A DNA stretch of 64,000 nt, from contig JADGKB010000012.1 of NCBI GenBank assembly GCA_027604185.1, forward strand, positions 1 through 64,000. Direction: 5' to 3'. The translations under genes were made by a program, and so were the position numbers. The DNA is from Boothiomyces macroporosus. Its lineage: Eukaryota > Chytridiomycota > Chytridiomycetes > Rhizophydiales > Terramycetaceae. A model generated the notes under the pieces. That model had not been told where the DNA came from, did no database searches, and saw only the letters and a list, made by a program, of their open reading frames with translations. The first letter of the stretch is position 1; every line of letters starts with the position of its first letter. Below, one piece after another: positions 11,365 to 23,742 of the stretch.

Positions 11365-12342
11365 TTAATATCGGTAAACTTGACTCCATTTATCATGTAT
11401 GAAATCTCCGAAACATTGAGTAGTTATTTCCGTCATTCTGGTGCCTTTAAAGGAGCTGGGTTGAGACTGATCTTGGTAAAAGGACAATTTGTTTGATTTG
11501 AATGAAGGAGTCCTGCACTCGTATGACGGATAAGCAAAATATACAAACGAGGTTCGATCGGTTGTGGTCGATACTACTCGATGGTATGGAGAGAGGCACG
11601 AACCGTTTGTTGCCATAGCAAGAAAGTCTCCAGCATTGACGATAAACCACGGTGACGGATCAGACTCTCCCTCAGGGATAGCGGAAACGTTATGCCAAGC
11701 TGTTTTGCCGTCTTTTTCACTGGCGATTTGTAATGCCGGCTCTTTCTCGTCCGCTTTAATCAGTGTCAAGAATCCCCAGTCGGTATGAGGTGAAGAACCA
11801 ATAGAATTTGGATTGCTGCAGCCAAAATACTTGAAAATGCGCATTAAAGATATACTAAATCCTCCCTCAACTAATTCAGTCCAAGTAGTTTCTTCACCCG
11901 TTAGCAAGACGGACAGTAGCTTTGAAATCTCCAATGATATCCTGTTGCATTCCTTGTAAAAATCTTTAAATGTTTCCTTGTCCTGTAAAGCAAGAGTATT
12001 AGGCCATTTATTATCACCTTCAAGTTTGTTCCTAGGTTGACCATCAAGAGTAGCGCCATAAGAAAAGGCTTCCTTCAACTCCATCAGATCAGATCCTGAT
12101 TCGCCTCCAAGTTTAATAAATCCTCTAGTGAAACCACCGGGTTCAATGGTTAATTCTGATTTATCCATGTCGGAAGTTTTGAACAATCTCCCAGCGCTTT
12201 CAAAAAGACGGGAGTGGTCCTTGTAGTTTGTTTTGACATAGAATGCGCCATAGTTTGTAATTGCTTCTTGCAGCGACTGTAATGTTTGCTTGGAAACTGG
12301 CGACTCAGTCAAGTCAATTTTTGGAAGCTTGATTTCAGACAT
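11365..12342 (-). CDS. 2-oxoglutarate/Fe(II)-dependent dioxygenase (isopenicillin N synthase-like)
   Basis: Single exon, 325 aa from ATG 12342 (an upstream open stretch has only TTG). It has the DIOX_N region at the start (LPKIDLTES), the metal-binding HTDWG (HxD), the distal His in SPYHRVV, and RTSFVYF, the 2OG-binding RxS. This is the plant/fungal IPNS-like superfamily, cytosolic enzymes that hydroxylate or cyclise small molecules. The substrate cannot be read from sequence. Its stop lies 4 bp from the proposed stop of the convergent thioredoxin-like gene. Confidence 0.88.
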   Translation of the reverse strand: MSEIKLPKIDLTESPVSKQTLQSLQEAITNYGAFYVKTNYKDHSRLFESAGRLFKTSDMDKSELTIEPGGFTRGFIKLGGESGSDLMELKEAFSYGATLDGQPRNKLEGDNKWPNTLALQDKETFKDFYKECNRISLEISKLLSVLLTGEETTWTELVEGGFSISLMRIFKYFGCSNPNSIGSSPHTDWGFLTLIKADEKEPALQIASEKDGKTAWHNVSAIPEGESDPSPWFIVNAGDFLAMATNGSCLSPYHRVVSTTTDRTSFVYFAYPSYECRTPSFKSNKLSFYQDQSQPSSFKGTRMTEITTQCFGDFIHDKWSQVYRY

Positions 12343-12446
12343 GAAAGAAAAATCTGACTCCAACGAGAGAAGGGAAATGGAATTATCATTCGCAAGCTCA
12401 TAAATTGAAATTTCGAACTTTGAAAATTACGTAGTGTTCTTCTCTA

Positions 12447-15176
12447 ATGACTGACGTTCACGATGATTTAGAAGCGAACAAGTCCAAAATATACGGAGTT
12501 CCAAGCCCAACCAAGTCAAAGCATTACAAGAAAAATCACATTTTACCTCCTGTTGAAGGAGGCGAAGGCCATTCTCGCGCTAATTCTGCCAACCGGCCTG
12601 TCAACAATCTGGTAGATTTGGAGTCCATACAAGGAAAAGTAGACAGAATGCGAACCCTCTTACGAGAAAGGGAGCTGGAAATAAACAGATTAAAGATGGA
12701 AAATTCTATGCTGAAACAGGTATTACATTTCTAATGAAAGCGGGAAAGGAAACATCAAAAGGATATTGATCAACTAGAGGAATCCACGCATGATGCCCCA
12801 AGGATTATAAAAGCTCTAAGGGACGAAATCCATACTCACAAGGTTTTTGCAAAATAACCGTAGGCTAAAATACGGTCCTACTTTTACCAAATTGGAGATG
12901 ATTCCAGAGTCATCAGGCAGATGCATGAGGAAAAGGCTAGACTTGTTGAAGACAAGCGCAAGCTGGAGCACATTATAGCCCAAGCCAACTTGGCAGGTAA
13001 TTTTTGGTTTATCAAGAACAAAGTAATATGGCTTCGGAATACGAGAAGCTGCAAAAGAAATACAGTGCTCTGGAATCAAGTCATAAGGTAGTTAGTATTA
13101 ATGAAAGGATACATTGAAAAATCTTGAAATGATTGAACGAAACCTTTCTACAGACAACAGGCAGCTGAGAGGCAAGATACACTTTCTAGAACGGGAGAAG
13201 CATTTATTCAACGAACAGATAGAGAAACTTGAAGATACAATCAGGGTAATATTGCCACTAAAGTAGGAAAAAGACAAAGATATCGCCTCGCTCTCGATAT
13301 ACCGTTACAATGCTATCCACCGCAAGAATGAAATTTGCAAAATATGTGCTAAACGCCAAAAGGATGAAGCTGAAACAAAGAGAAAGAATGAGATTAGAGG
13401 TACTATCATGTTAATGTTGAAAAACTACCAAGCTTTGAGATCAAGTCTATGAACGTTGTTTCAGCGACTTCTGCTGAAGCTCTTTTCCAATTTGCTCAAG
13501 ACAGTTCACCGGATGGCGAATATGTGTACTCTTCACTGATTTTGAAATACTCTGATGATCCAGCTATGGTGGATAGAATTACAAAGAGGAAAATGGATTC
13601 AGCTACCTGTCAAAAATCACTTAAAAAGCCATATCTGATTGAAGATTTAACACCGGGAAAAGTATATTATTTCAGTACAACTGCTGGGCATGATGGGGTG
13701 TATGGACCACCTTCAAAGCCATACTCGATTCTAGTGGACGAGTTACCAAACTGCCCAACTTCTGTTTCAGCAGAAATCGTTGATAACCCAACAGCTTTCA
13801 AAATTCATTTTGAAGAACCTCAATCCAACAAAGGGTCAGAGATCCTCAGGTACAAGGTCTACCACTCTAGCACGTCAGATTTCAAAGAAAAGTTTCTTGC
13901 TCTTGACGTGCCAAAGGAGCAAGTCGATTTTGAAAATGGCCATCGATTAAGCCTTATTCTTCAGGATCCACATTATACAGTTCCTTACTACTTTAAGATA
14001 TCGTCAGTTAATATAATGGGAGAAAGTGCCCTGAGTGAATCCAGCCCAATGCTGATAATTGGTAAAAATGGTTAATTTCAAGATTTCCCACCTAGTCAGC
14101 CTTTGAAACCTAAAGTGAAGAGGGCGTCTTCTTCTTCTATTCAAATTGCAACATCCTGCGGTGTAGGACAATACTCACCACCTACTTCTTTTAATATTTC
14201 AATGTACAAAGTAAACAAGGAAATTGAACCAAACGAGCTGTATGATTTACAAGAGTTTACAGTATCAGCAATTGCTAGTGTCGGTGATCACAAGGAAATG
14301 CATCACACTATTGACATGCTGTCTCCAGGAACTACCTACAAGTTCCAAGTAGTAGCAATAAATTCCGTTGGAAGTTCCCCGCCAAGTGAATGGAGTGACG
14401 AAGTTGATATAGGTAAGTCCTATCTAAACAAGAACATTTGGTGCCTGCGCTTACAGATCTTTCTGTAGAAATATCTTCCTTGGATTCGATACTTGTCAAA
14501 CTACCTTCTGCGGCAGAAATAACAAAGCCAAAAATTGTAGGATACAAAATCAGATGGTATTTTTCTCCAGATATGCTTCAATTAGCAGGACAGTCTGATT
14601 TGATTCCAGTGGAGGAAAGGACATATACTATTTCCAATTTGATACAAGGTGAAACTTACTACATCATTGGCTGTTTTGTGGGCGAAAATGAAGAAGGAAT
14701 GTCTTGTTTCCCTATTTACACTCCTTTATCAGGTATACCATTTTTTAAACATAGCTTCAATAGCATTGCCACCTTCCCCAGTTCCTTTACCTGCATCAGA
14801 GGAAGATAGTCAGCAATCACCCGAAATAGAAGACAGCAATAGCTCAAACCCTGCATTGCGTAAGAATAGCCAAAACGGCTCAAACTTATCCATCAACCAA
14901 AGGGTTGCGAATATGCATCACGGAATGCCAGCTTATCACGAGCCACCAGTAGATCAGCTTTCAAGGCAAAGTAGTTTTAGACCACCATTGGAAGCCATTT
15001 CTCGACAAGGTAGTTTCAAAACCTCAATGGATGAAATTAGCAGTAATGGAAGCAAGCCTGATTTGAGAAAGAAGAAGTTAAACAAACGCAAGTCGGAAGC
15101 AAAGGTGGATTCTTTATCAAGACAAGGTAGTTTGCCACATCTCTCTCATGCGAATAGTCAAAAAAAGTTGAATTAA
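12447..15176 (+). CDS. coiled-coil protein with fibronectin type III repeats and Ser-rich tail
   Basis: The spliced model has nine introns of 20-23 nt (12720-12740, 12843-12863, 12997-13016, 13088-13107, 13246-13266, 13410-13432, 14062-14082, 14413-14432, 14733-14754) and 846 aa. Residues about 55-310 are coiled coil, with a CKIC pair near the end. Residues about 320-740 hold about four FN3-like units (LTPGKVYYFSTTAG, LSPGTTYKFQVVAINSVGSSPPSEW, LIQGETYYIIGCF). The tail has repeated SRQGSF/SRQSSF motifs, typical of basophilic kinase or 14-3-3 sites. There is no signal peptide, so it is a cytoplasmic FN3 protein. Intron 6 (donor GTTAAT) is the least sure; the others restore frame cleanly. I do not recognise an orthologue; a cytoskeletal or ciliary role is only a guess. 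Confidence 0.7.
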
Positions 15177-15201
15177 GTTGTAGTAAATAAATTAGCTTTA
15201 G

Positions 15202-17004
15202 TTAAAGTACCACTTTTAAATCTGATTTTGATTCGCGAGGTTGTAGTTTTGGGGCTTTGATTTTGCCCATATGTGGAGTTTCTTCCATTAATGGAACTCT
15301 AACTGCTGGGCCTTTCGCCATCAACTCTTTGATGTATTTCTGTTCCCTTAATTCGATAGGGCCGCCTTCTGAAGGTGGTAGTTTGGGTAAACACTCAACA
15401 GGAATATTCACAGTGTGATAAAGTACTGCACTCTTGGGATAACTTTGCTGTGCGTGGTTATCTGTGAATGTTTTCCGAATCATTTCAAAGAACGATATAT
15501 TCCTGATGCCTCCAGTAATTTTGAATGGTTGGAATTCGTGAATAGTTGGTAGCTTGGAATATAGCGACAGCAAAGCGTGGGCATGTGGGTGGTGGGGATT
15601 AATGGAAATACAAGTTTCTAAGCTTTCTTTCATGCCTTCCAAATCCTAAGATAAGACGAGTGGTACATGAACGTAAAAGTAGCATCTGGCTCGATCAAAG
15701 TGCAAGTCTGCAGAACCCATGTCATACTCCAAGGACTGGTTTTAGTATTCTCTACCTTTTCATAATGATTTAAAGCATCCTGATAGTTTTTACTCTCATA
15801 TGATTTCATTGCTAAAGTGATATAGAGGTTTGCGAATCGTTTGTGTACATCCCTATCTTCTCTGTCGCTTTGTTTAGCATTCTCGAGATCTTGGATGGCT
15901 TGGTTGAACGCATCAACAGCTAGATAGGCCTCTGCCCTATTTTTTCTGATTATTGAATCATTGGGATTGAAATTTAACGCAATCGTAAATCTCTGGATAG
16001 CTTCAGCAAAGTTTCCATCTCTGAAAGCTCTAATTCCGGCCTTGTTGTGAAGGGTAGATATATGGTTCTTGATTTCCTCTTCTCTTTGTCCCTCACGGCT
16101 TGCATTGCCAAGCACTTCCATCAGGTCATCCAACCCACTCTCATAATTTGATTGTTCTCCCAAGACAATGCCACTTTGTAAAGTTATTCTTACCGCAACA
16201 TCAATGTACTCCAGTCTTCTGGGTCAAGTTCGATTGCTTGATTGAGATACCACACCGCTAAATTATAATCCTTTCTTAGTATTTGCTCTGCTGCCTTGTT
16301 TTTGAAATCGACAGCGTATTCCAAGACATTTCTCTTTAACATTTCAATTTCAGGATGATCTGGCTTCATTCCTACAGCATCTCTCAAGTCTAGGTTTGCA
16401 AAGAATATATTTTTTTGCAGGTAATACAGTTTGGAGCGCAGTACATACACGTCAACATCAGTACAGTGGCTATTGATGACTTCAAATAGCTGATGCATAG
16501 ACTCATCCAATTCTCCAATCGCTAGTTTAGAAATGGCCCTTGGATTAGTAATTATTCACAATCTCAACCTAACTGAATCTTCCTTGTACTTTAGTTTCAT
16601 GAGCGTTTCAAAAGTTTTGGCAGCCTCTTTAAAACGATTCTGATCCAGTAAACATTGTCCCCACATGTACAATACAGATGCGTATCTCTTGTTAACCACG
16701 TACCTCTCCTCTCCTGAATATGCAAATTTTGAAGCTTTGATTTTTGCATCCTGCAAAAGAATATACTGTCTGAAATTCAATATAGCGCTGTCAAAATCAG
16801 TTAATTCTACATAGGCTTCTGCTCTGTGCCAATAGTAAGAAGGTTCATCTCCATTAGCAACACTTACTTGGATTGACAAAGATGGCTTTTGTAAAATCTG
16901 CTATAGCTTGAATATAGTTCCTTGCGGAAAATAGATTGAATAGGCCGACGAGATTACTAAATCAGCATAAGTTACTGCTCCTCCCCAGATTTTTCTGCGA
17001 GCAT
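15202..17004 (-). CDS. tetratricopeptide-repeat protein (TTC16-like)
   Basis: Six introns (16957-16975, 16849-16867, 16539-16559, 16174-16193, 15736-15755, 15646-15666; 19-21 nt) give 560 aa. The product is nearly all TPR helices (ARNYIQAIADFTKAIFVNP, YYWHRAEAYVELTDFDSAI, NLAVWYLNQAIELDPEDW, NFAEAIQRFTIALNFNPND, DLHFDRARCYFYVHDLEGM), then a Pro/Lys-rich tail. Without the pair of introns at 15736 and 15646 the region looks frameshifted; splicing both gives a clean TPR. Human TTC16 has a similar layout, but TPR proteins are hard to name from repeats alone. It is convergent with the FN3 gene (25 bp between stops). Confidence 0.75.
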
Positions 17005-17328
17005 CCTGGCGCGCTAGCAAACTGTTTTGAGTGAAATTGCTTTTATTACTTCATGGTAACTGGTAGCCCAACCATTAACAATTTTTGCATTGTTACTCTG
17101 AGGGGCTCCATGCCGTTCGTATCAAGGGGGTGATGAAACGCAGTTTATGTTTGGGGCTTGTACAGGCCTTAGCTCACATCAAGCCCCTGGGAGCCTCATT
17201 TATAAATAGGACTTTTTTCTAAATCAAACTTGTTATTTATTAAGGTAAATATCTACAATAGGTGGCTTGGTTATCCATAGCAACATTTTTTTTATAGAAC
17301 AGAAAACTCATCTTTTAGACATTATTTG
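17005..17328. other. divergent promoter region
   Basis: About 320 bp between the starts of the TPR gene (minus) and PSP1 (plus). No ORF or RNA gene recognised. Confidence 0.5.
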
Positions 17329-18981
17329 ATGCCATCCCCTGTAGAAATTAAACAAAGTAATTCGCTATCTAAATCAGATTCACCAATGTCTGAACAGAAA
17401 TCTGAACTCACTCCACATATGAATGTAACCGCAGAAGCATGGAAAGTTGTAGGAAGTCCTGCCAGAAGAGCATCCATCAACCCAGAAAACCAACCGGATT
17501 TGTCGGAATTGGCCTCTCCTGATTTCACCGCAAGGGCCAGAGCTGCTTCAATCCCTGGATTTTCATTTCAAGTTGAACATCACGACGGACCGCCACCACC
17601 AGGATTGGGAGAAAACACCAGTCCTTCCTCTGCTACTCCAGTGGTGGCATATCCTTCAACTTGGAATGGAAACAATGGATCTATCTGGTCCACTGGTGCA
17701 AACGGTTCACCAATTGTAACTCGATTCTTACTCTAGGTAAATGATAATGTCAGAGATATTTTCGCTCAAACGCCTGCAGCAGAAACTCCAGAGATTTCCA
17801 TAATGACCGAAGAAGAATACAATGCCATGCCAAAGGGGCGCTCCCGCTCAAAGTCTTCCTCAGCTATTTTTGATACTGAAGAAGATCCGTTTGACCCTAA
17901 AGCCATGCCTGATATGAGCTCTATTTGGACTAATTCTGGCAATCAAGGGCAAAACTTGCTTCACAGAAGAGCATCTACCCAGCCATCGCAACAAACTCTC
18001 ATGTGGGAGGCACTCCGAGCGGCACAATTGGCGACCCCTGACGACATGAATGGTGTAAACACCGATGAACTCATGGAAAGATTCAAACAGGAACAAGCTG
18101 CAAACCTAAGAAGATATTCCGTAGCGCCATCGATGGTGAATAGATTCATGGCCAGGTACTCTTTGTGTAACTGTAGAAACGTCGACCCTACTCCTGAAGC
18201 AAATACATCTGTTCTTCAAGTGCCATCCAACTTTGACCAAGTTCGTCGTCGTCACTCAATGGCCGGGCCAATGTTTGACCGCAAGTTGAATACCAAGTTC
18301 TTGAGTGAAGGGTTTGAAGCTTTGGGCTTGAACGATGCTTCTCAACAGCTGGAAAGAATTGACGACTACTTTGAAAACACCGAGTCGAGAACAAGAGCAT
18401 TTGTTGAAGCAGGAAAGAACTTGCAAGCCATTCAAGATACTCTTACTCCAGTGACGCCTTCCCCACTCCCATCTACTACCTACCGATGGCCTCTGTATGT
18501 AGTCGAATTCAAAGCCGGAAGAACCGATTATTTCTACATTCCAGAAGAGAATGAAAACTTGGTGTTGAACATTGGTGACTTGGCTATCGTCGAAGCTGAT
18601 CGTGGTAAAGATTTGGGTAAGGTAATTGAAACTAGCATCAACTCTTTGTCTGAACTTCAAATGTACCAAGCCACCCACCAAGATCCGCTAGTTGACTCTC
18701 ACAATGCTGTTGGAAAAGAGATCCAGCCTAAACGTATTTTTAGAATCGCAGAGCCTTCAGAAGTTGCTATGCTTCTTTCAAAATCTCAGGACGAAGCAAA
18801 AGCAAACGGCGTATGTCAAATCAAGATCAGACAAAAGAAACTTCCTATGGAAATCGTTGACGCAGAATATCAATGGGATCGCAGAAAGCTCACATTCTAC
18901 TTTGTAGCTGATAGAAGAATTGATTTCCGTGAATTGGTTAGAGAGTTGTTCAAAATCTACAAAACCAGAATTTGGATGTAA
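17329..18981 (+). CDS. PSP1: PSP1 C-terminal domain protein
   Basis: One 21-nt intron (17716-17736); 543 aa. The N-terminal 370 residues are low complexity, rich in Ser/Pro/Asn, and probably disordered. The C-terminal region (about 385-543) is the PSP1 C-terminal domain: WPLYVVEFKAGRTDYFYIP, GDLAIVEADRGKDLGKVIE, and the ending FYFVADRRIDFRELVRELF with the conserved FRELVR. Yeast PSP1 suppresses DNA polymerase alpha mutations and binds P-body components; bacterial relatives (YaaT/RicT) act in RNA regulation. A role in mRNA control is likely but not shown here. Confidence 0.88.
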
Positions 18982-19145
18982 GGTTTACTTAACGTTAGGT
19001 GTGCTGTAAATCCGCTCACTCCTTCTCAATAGAAGCAAGACTAGAACCTGTATTATTATTGCTCTCTAGATTATTATTGCCTTATTGCGTTTAAAATATA
19101 AATCTTTTTTTTCAATGTCCAGATTTTTGGATAATTTTCAATCAC

Positions 19146-21287
19146 ATGTCAGATTCAGAGCAAGAGGAAATTACACTGTTGGAACCGCTCAACGCTCTTC
19201 CAAAGAAAGTGGAAAAGAGAAAGACCAGAGCTAGTATTGGGAACTTTATAACCAACTACAAGTCGTTTTCTTTCAGAGATAAAGTCTATTCCCTTGGAGA
19301 TTGCCTGTACATTGAAAACGACGAAGCTCCATTAGAACCATTCTTGATCAGACTTGCAGAAATAAAAACTGTGGAAGATGGAGAACCAATTATCAACGGC
19401 GTGTGGTTACGAAGCTGGTATGAAAAGGAAAAGATTGGTAAAGTAAAAACACTGCTGGAGCATCTTCAAGTTCAGAAAGATGAAGTTATCCTCACTACAG
19501 CGGACGATCCGATTATACCAGAAACTATTGTTGGGCGATGCAAAGTTATATCAAAACAAGAGTTTGAGCAAAAGTTTCCAAAAGGATTCAAGGCAGATAA
19601 AACCGGGTTGTATGATGTAAATGGAGGAGAGCGGTATTACTACTGCTACAGGAAATGTATTTCTCTTACGAAAAAAGTGTGCGAGCATGTCGAATGGGAT
19701 AATACTCGAATGAACCAAGCTTTGGTATTCAACACAAAGATTGAAAAACCAAAACGGCCCTTAGAACCTGAAAAGCAGAATAAAAAGGTAATTCATACTA
19801 AAATGCAGCTAGTTCAAGAGATTGACTCTGAAGTATCAGCAAGTGATTCTGAAATGGAACAAGATTCAGATGATTTTATTGATACAAACGAGGATCAAGA
19901 CTTAGATGAAGAATCTGAAAAGGATATACCCAGTGAGCCTGAATCTGAAGATGATCTGCCAAAAAAGAAAGTCACAAAGATCAAAGTTCAGAAAAAGAAA
20001 TTAAATGTCAAAGCAAGAATTATTAAAAAGAAAATCGTGCCAATCAGTTTACACAATCGCAGGGTATCTAAAGTTTCAAATGGGGATGGATTCCAACAAG
20101 CAAGCGAAAGACTTCATGTTGCAGCTGTTCCAGATTCTCTCCCTTGTCGGGAAAACGAATTTGATGAATTGTACACGCATGTTGTTAGTGCAATTGAAGA
20201 CTGCTCCGGCTGTTGTATTTGTATTTATTTTCTAACGCAGATATTTCTGGTGTACCAGGAACTGGTAAAACTGCCACTGTGAAGGCTGTAATTAGATCTT
20301 TGCAAGAGTCTGCCAAGAATGGAGTATTACAGTTCTAACTTTCAGGATATTAATGATTTTGATTTTATTGAAATTAATGGAATGAAACTAACAGAGCCAA
20401 AGCAGGCTTATAGTATACTGTGGAAAGGGTTGACAGGTAATCAAGTGTCTCCTACACATGCCGAGAATCTGTTGCTAACCAGATTCAAAACACCTAGCCC
20501 TAAAAGACAGACCTGTGTTGTATTAATGGATGAGTTGGATTTGCTGGTGACAAAAAAGCAAACGGTAGTGTACAACTTTTTTGATTGGCCAAATTTAGCA
20601 CACTCTAGACTAATAGTAATTGCTGTAGCGAATACGATGGATTTACCAGAACGTATGTTATCAAACAAAGTTTCTAGCAGACTTGGGCTGACCAGAATGA
20701 CATTCCATCCGTACAAGCACACTCAATTGATAGAAATTGTAAAGTCTAGGTTGGAAGGGCTAGAAACATTCAGTCCAAAAGCTGTTGAATTTTGTGCTAG
20801 AAAGGTTGGGTCTGTTTCTGGCGATGCCAGGCGATGTTTGGACATTTGCCGAAGGGCTGTGGAAATATATATGGAAGCAAAGGACGGACCAGAAGTTAAC
20901 GAAAAGCATATAGATTTGGCCATCAAAGAAATGTTTAATTCCATTGCTATAAACACTGTTCAAGCGTGCAGCCAGCAGCAGCGACTATTTTTAGTCTCCT
21001 GCATTAAAGAATATCGCAAAACCGGTCAAGAGGAGCTTCAATTTGGAAATATCGTGGAAGAACATCACATACTTTGTCAAACGTTTAATTTTAAACCCCC
21101 AAACACAACCATGCTTGCAAACCTTTGTACTCTGCTTGGTATGAGTCAGCTGCTAATGATTGAAAAACCAAAAATTGGAGACCCTAGTCAGAAAGTAAAG
21201 CTAAGCGTTTGTGAACAAGATGTATTTAGCGGAATCAAAAAATCTGGTGACGATCGGCTAATTAAAGTAATTGATCGAATGCAATAA
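19146..21287 (+). CDS. ORC1: origin recognition complex subunit 1
   Basis: Largest ORC ATPase, which loads MCM at replication origins. Two introns (20221-20240, 20324-20345; 20 and 22 nt) give 699 aa. Residues about 40-190 form a BAH domain (nucleosome binding), about 205-290 are a very acidic linker, and about 285-310 are lysine rich. The AAA+ core has Walker A GVPGTGKTA, cut by the first intron just upstream, Walker B VVLMDELDLL, sensor 1 IAVANTMDLPER, and an arginine-rich GDARRCLDICRRA. The BAH domain separates ORC1 from CDC6. Confidence 0.95.
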
Positions 21288-21428
21288 ACCCATTTCCCCT
21301 TATTTTTTATCATTCGGATTCTTTTGAGTCTGCGGCTGGCGCAGTCCACCGAACGCCATCCGTAATTCTGGGAACGACCACAAAAAGCAAAGTGCTTTAT
21401 AACCCGTGAAATATTTCCTTACCAAGTA

Positions 21429-22094
21429 ATGGTAGCCTCGACCGGTGAATTGGAAGCCCAAGCTGCGGCTAAAAGGAAGCAAATGCGAAGAGGCATTCTA
21501 AAGATGATTATGATGAACATTGTTTTCCCAATCATTATTTACTCTGTACTAGAAGGCAAAGTATCGTTGGTTTTAGCATTGGCTCTGTCCGGTATTCCTC
21601 CAGCACTTGAGGGGCTGGAAAACATTTGGAAGAACAAAAAAGTAGACGCCATTGCAGCAATAGTTATATTGTCAATCGTCTTTTCTATAGTTGTAGTGCT
21701 TTTGACTTCTGATCCTAAACTCATTCTCCTAAAAGATTCAATTCAAACCGTCTTTTTTGGAATTGGCTTTGGTGGGTCGGTATTCATGTCTGAAAATATT
21801 ATTTGGAGATATCAAAGACAGTTCGCAGGTAGCGACCCAGATGTTCAAGCCAACCTCGATCTCCAATATGCCAATCCCAAAGTGCGCGAAGTGACTAATT
21901 TCATGTGCGTTATATGGGCTATTGGGTTCTTTGTGGAAGCCGGGATTAGAGTCACTTTGATTTACACTATCCCAACTGCAATTTTGGGATACTTGTCTCC
22001 AATTATCCTTTTGGTAGTTCTGGGCTCTTTGGGTATCTGGAGCTACTGGTATGCCAGGTATACTCGCAGGAAATTCCTTCAAGAGTCGCAGTAA
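21429..22094 (+). CDS. VC0807-like multi-pass membrane protein, paralog 1
   Basis: Intronless, 221 aa. There are six to seven hydrophobic helices and a hydrophilic loop (about 125-155). SGIPPALEGLENIWKNKKVD and DPKLILLKDSIQT match the VC0807/DUF3159-type pattern (an SALPPL-like turn, then DPRLLLLRDS). Function is unknown in bacteria and fungi. Four paralogs lie 6.8-10 kb to the right. The N-terminal KRKQMRRGIL is a positive-inside cap. Confidence 0.7.
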   Translation: MVASTGELEAQAAAKRKQMRRGILKMIMMNIVFPIIIYSVLEGKVSLVLALALSGIPPALEGLENIWKNKKVDAIAAIVILSIVFSIVVVLLTSDPKLILLKDSIQTVFFGIGFGGSVFMSENIIWRYQRQFAGSDPDVQANLDLQYANPKVREVTNFMCVIWAIGFFVEAGIRVTLIYTIPTAILGYLSPIILLVVLGSLGIWSYWYARYTRRKFLQESQ

Positions 22095-22168
22095 TTCATG
22101 CTGAATAAAGCGAGTGACTTTTTATTTGTACTGTTGTCCGAAATTTGTCGCAGATTTTTTAATCCTAA

Positions 22169-23573
22169 ATGACAAGACAACCCACCACCATTGATATTCC
22201 TGTCAATAAACCACCATTATACAGCACCAAAAAGAATTCAAGCTCAAACCCGGTGACGAATAAACGACTGCCAATAGCTCCTGATTCTTCGATGGATTTT
22301 CTCTCACAATTAAACAGCATGGCTCAGGATGTTACTCCTGGAAGCAATTCAAATGCAACAGCCAAAAATGACTTTTTCAATATGGATAAAAAACCTAAAC
22401 GGAAGCCAAAGGACTTTTTAAAGAGCATTAAAGACATTGATGGAAAGGATTTGGCAAGCCAACACACTAACGATCGTGTATATAGAAAATCAGATATAAA
22501 AAAGGAGAAAGGAAAGAAACCCAGGAGATCTCCAAAGAAGGGATGCGCACTGGATGATTTTGATTTCGAATCATCAGGGAGAACTGCTACTAGTGACCGA
22601 TCTTCAGGAAGGATATCAACCAAATTTGGACAGTACGCAGAATCTTCAGACGATTCTGAAGTTGAAAAGAAGCGGAAGAGGAATAGGAAAGATCCAGATC
22701 ATAGTGAATATGGAAAGGCAAAAAAAGAGAGACCGAAAATGAAATTGGACGACTTGCTGTTTGAAATTCCAACGAAAATGTCGAATTTCAGTCAAGAATT
22801 ACCTTTGGATGTTACTCCAGTTGCAATTTCTTCCCAAGAAGCTCTAGGAAAAGATTCTGTAAAATGTCCAGTAGACCCACTCTGTGCAAAGATATTAAAG
22901 AAGCCGTTCTCCCAGAAACTGCAACATTTATTCGAAGAATACCAGAGAGTTAAGGATAATCCTCGAGCTAGAATGACTGCGCGACACAGATTTTGTGATT
23001 ACCATAATGCAGAAGAGCATGTCATTCCCCACGGAATAGCATCTGGATACCACCTAGAAATTGAATTTAAAAAACTACCGGAGCGAATCAAACAATTCAC
23101 GGAGAGATTGGAAGGGATTATTAATGGAAGAATCAGATCGAAATTTAGAGATGCAATAATAGAGACTTTTAACTCTGAAGGTGCCTGGAAAGCCCAAGGT
23201 ACATCAATATTAAATCAAGGAAATGCTACCAAATTTCTAAAGATTGAGCAGGCACAATGTGGATACTATGGATGGGTAAATGATAATTAAAGATTAGACT
23301 GGCTCAAACTACATATTTAAAGAACTTTTGCGAATTTTCAAAGTGGAAAAGTCAATTTTGACTCCGGAAAAGGCATTTCCCCAGTCTGTGAATGATTTCA
23401 TCCAGTTGGTACTGGTTCCAGAAACTGCACTGCTACTAATAGCGCAAGACCAAAAATTAAATGTTGAATACGGAGAGCAATTGAAGCAAGCGGAAAGAAT
23501 TCTACGAGAATCCAGTGAGTTTGGAAACACGGTTCATGGTATTCTAGTCAAAGATGAGGATATGTTGGAGTAG
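22169..23573 (+). CDS. RTC4: RTC4-domain protein (restriction of telomere capping 4)
   Basis: A 22-nt intron (23276-23297) joins two frames into 460 aa. The N-terminal 210 residues are polar, lysine and serine rich, with NLS-like runs. The RTC4 domain (about 225-455) shows RHRFCDYHNAEEHVIPHGI, SGYHLEIEFKKLPERI, CGYYGW and, after the intron, FIQLVLVPETALLLIAQD and AERILRESSEFG. Yeast Rtc4 is a nuclear/cytoplasmic protein tied genetically to telomere capping. The stop is TAG. It starts 75 bp after the preceding gene on the same strand. Confidence 0.85.
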
Positions 23574-23605
23574 CTGTGCCACCATTCTCGGGGAATTTTT
23601 TACAG

Positions 23606-23614
23606 CCAATCAAA
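23606..23614 (+). promoter_or_regulatory. CCAATCAAA box upstream of eL15
   Basis: Lies about 129 bp before the eL15 start. The same nonamer is found at RACK1 and, inverted, at DBP2. Its use as an NF-Y/HAP site is inferred. Confidence 0.35.
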
Positions 23615-23742
23615 ACGTATTACCTTTTTAATAAATTCAAAACCAAAAAAAAATTCTTTACTTTTTAAAAGGTAAGAAACGCAGTGCGGCTATACAGTTC
23701 AACACTCGAAACATTTCAAAAGAGCAGAATTAACATCTAGAA

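Noticed and set aside
15630..15760. Apparent frameshift in the TPR gene
   Set aside because: Two tiny introns (15736-15755 and 15646-15666) resolve it and produce a canonical TPR helix pair, so no frameshift is needed.
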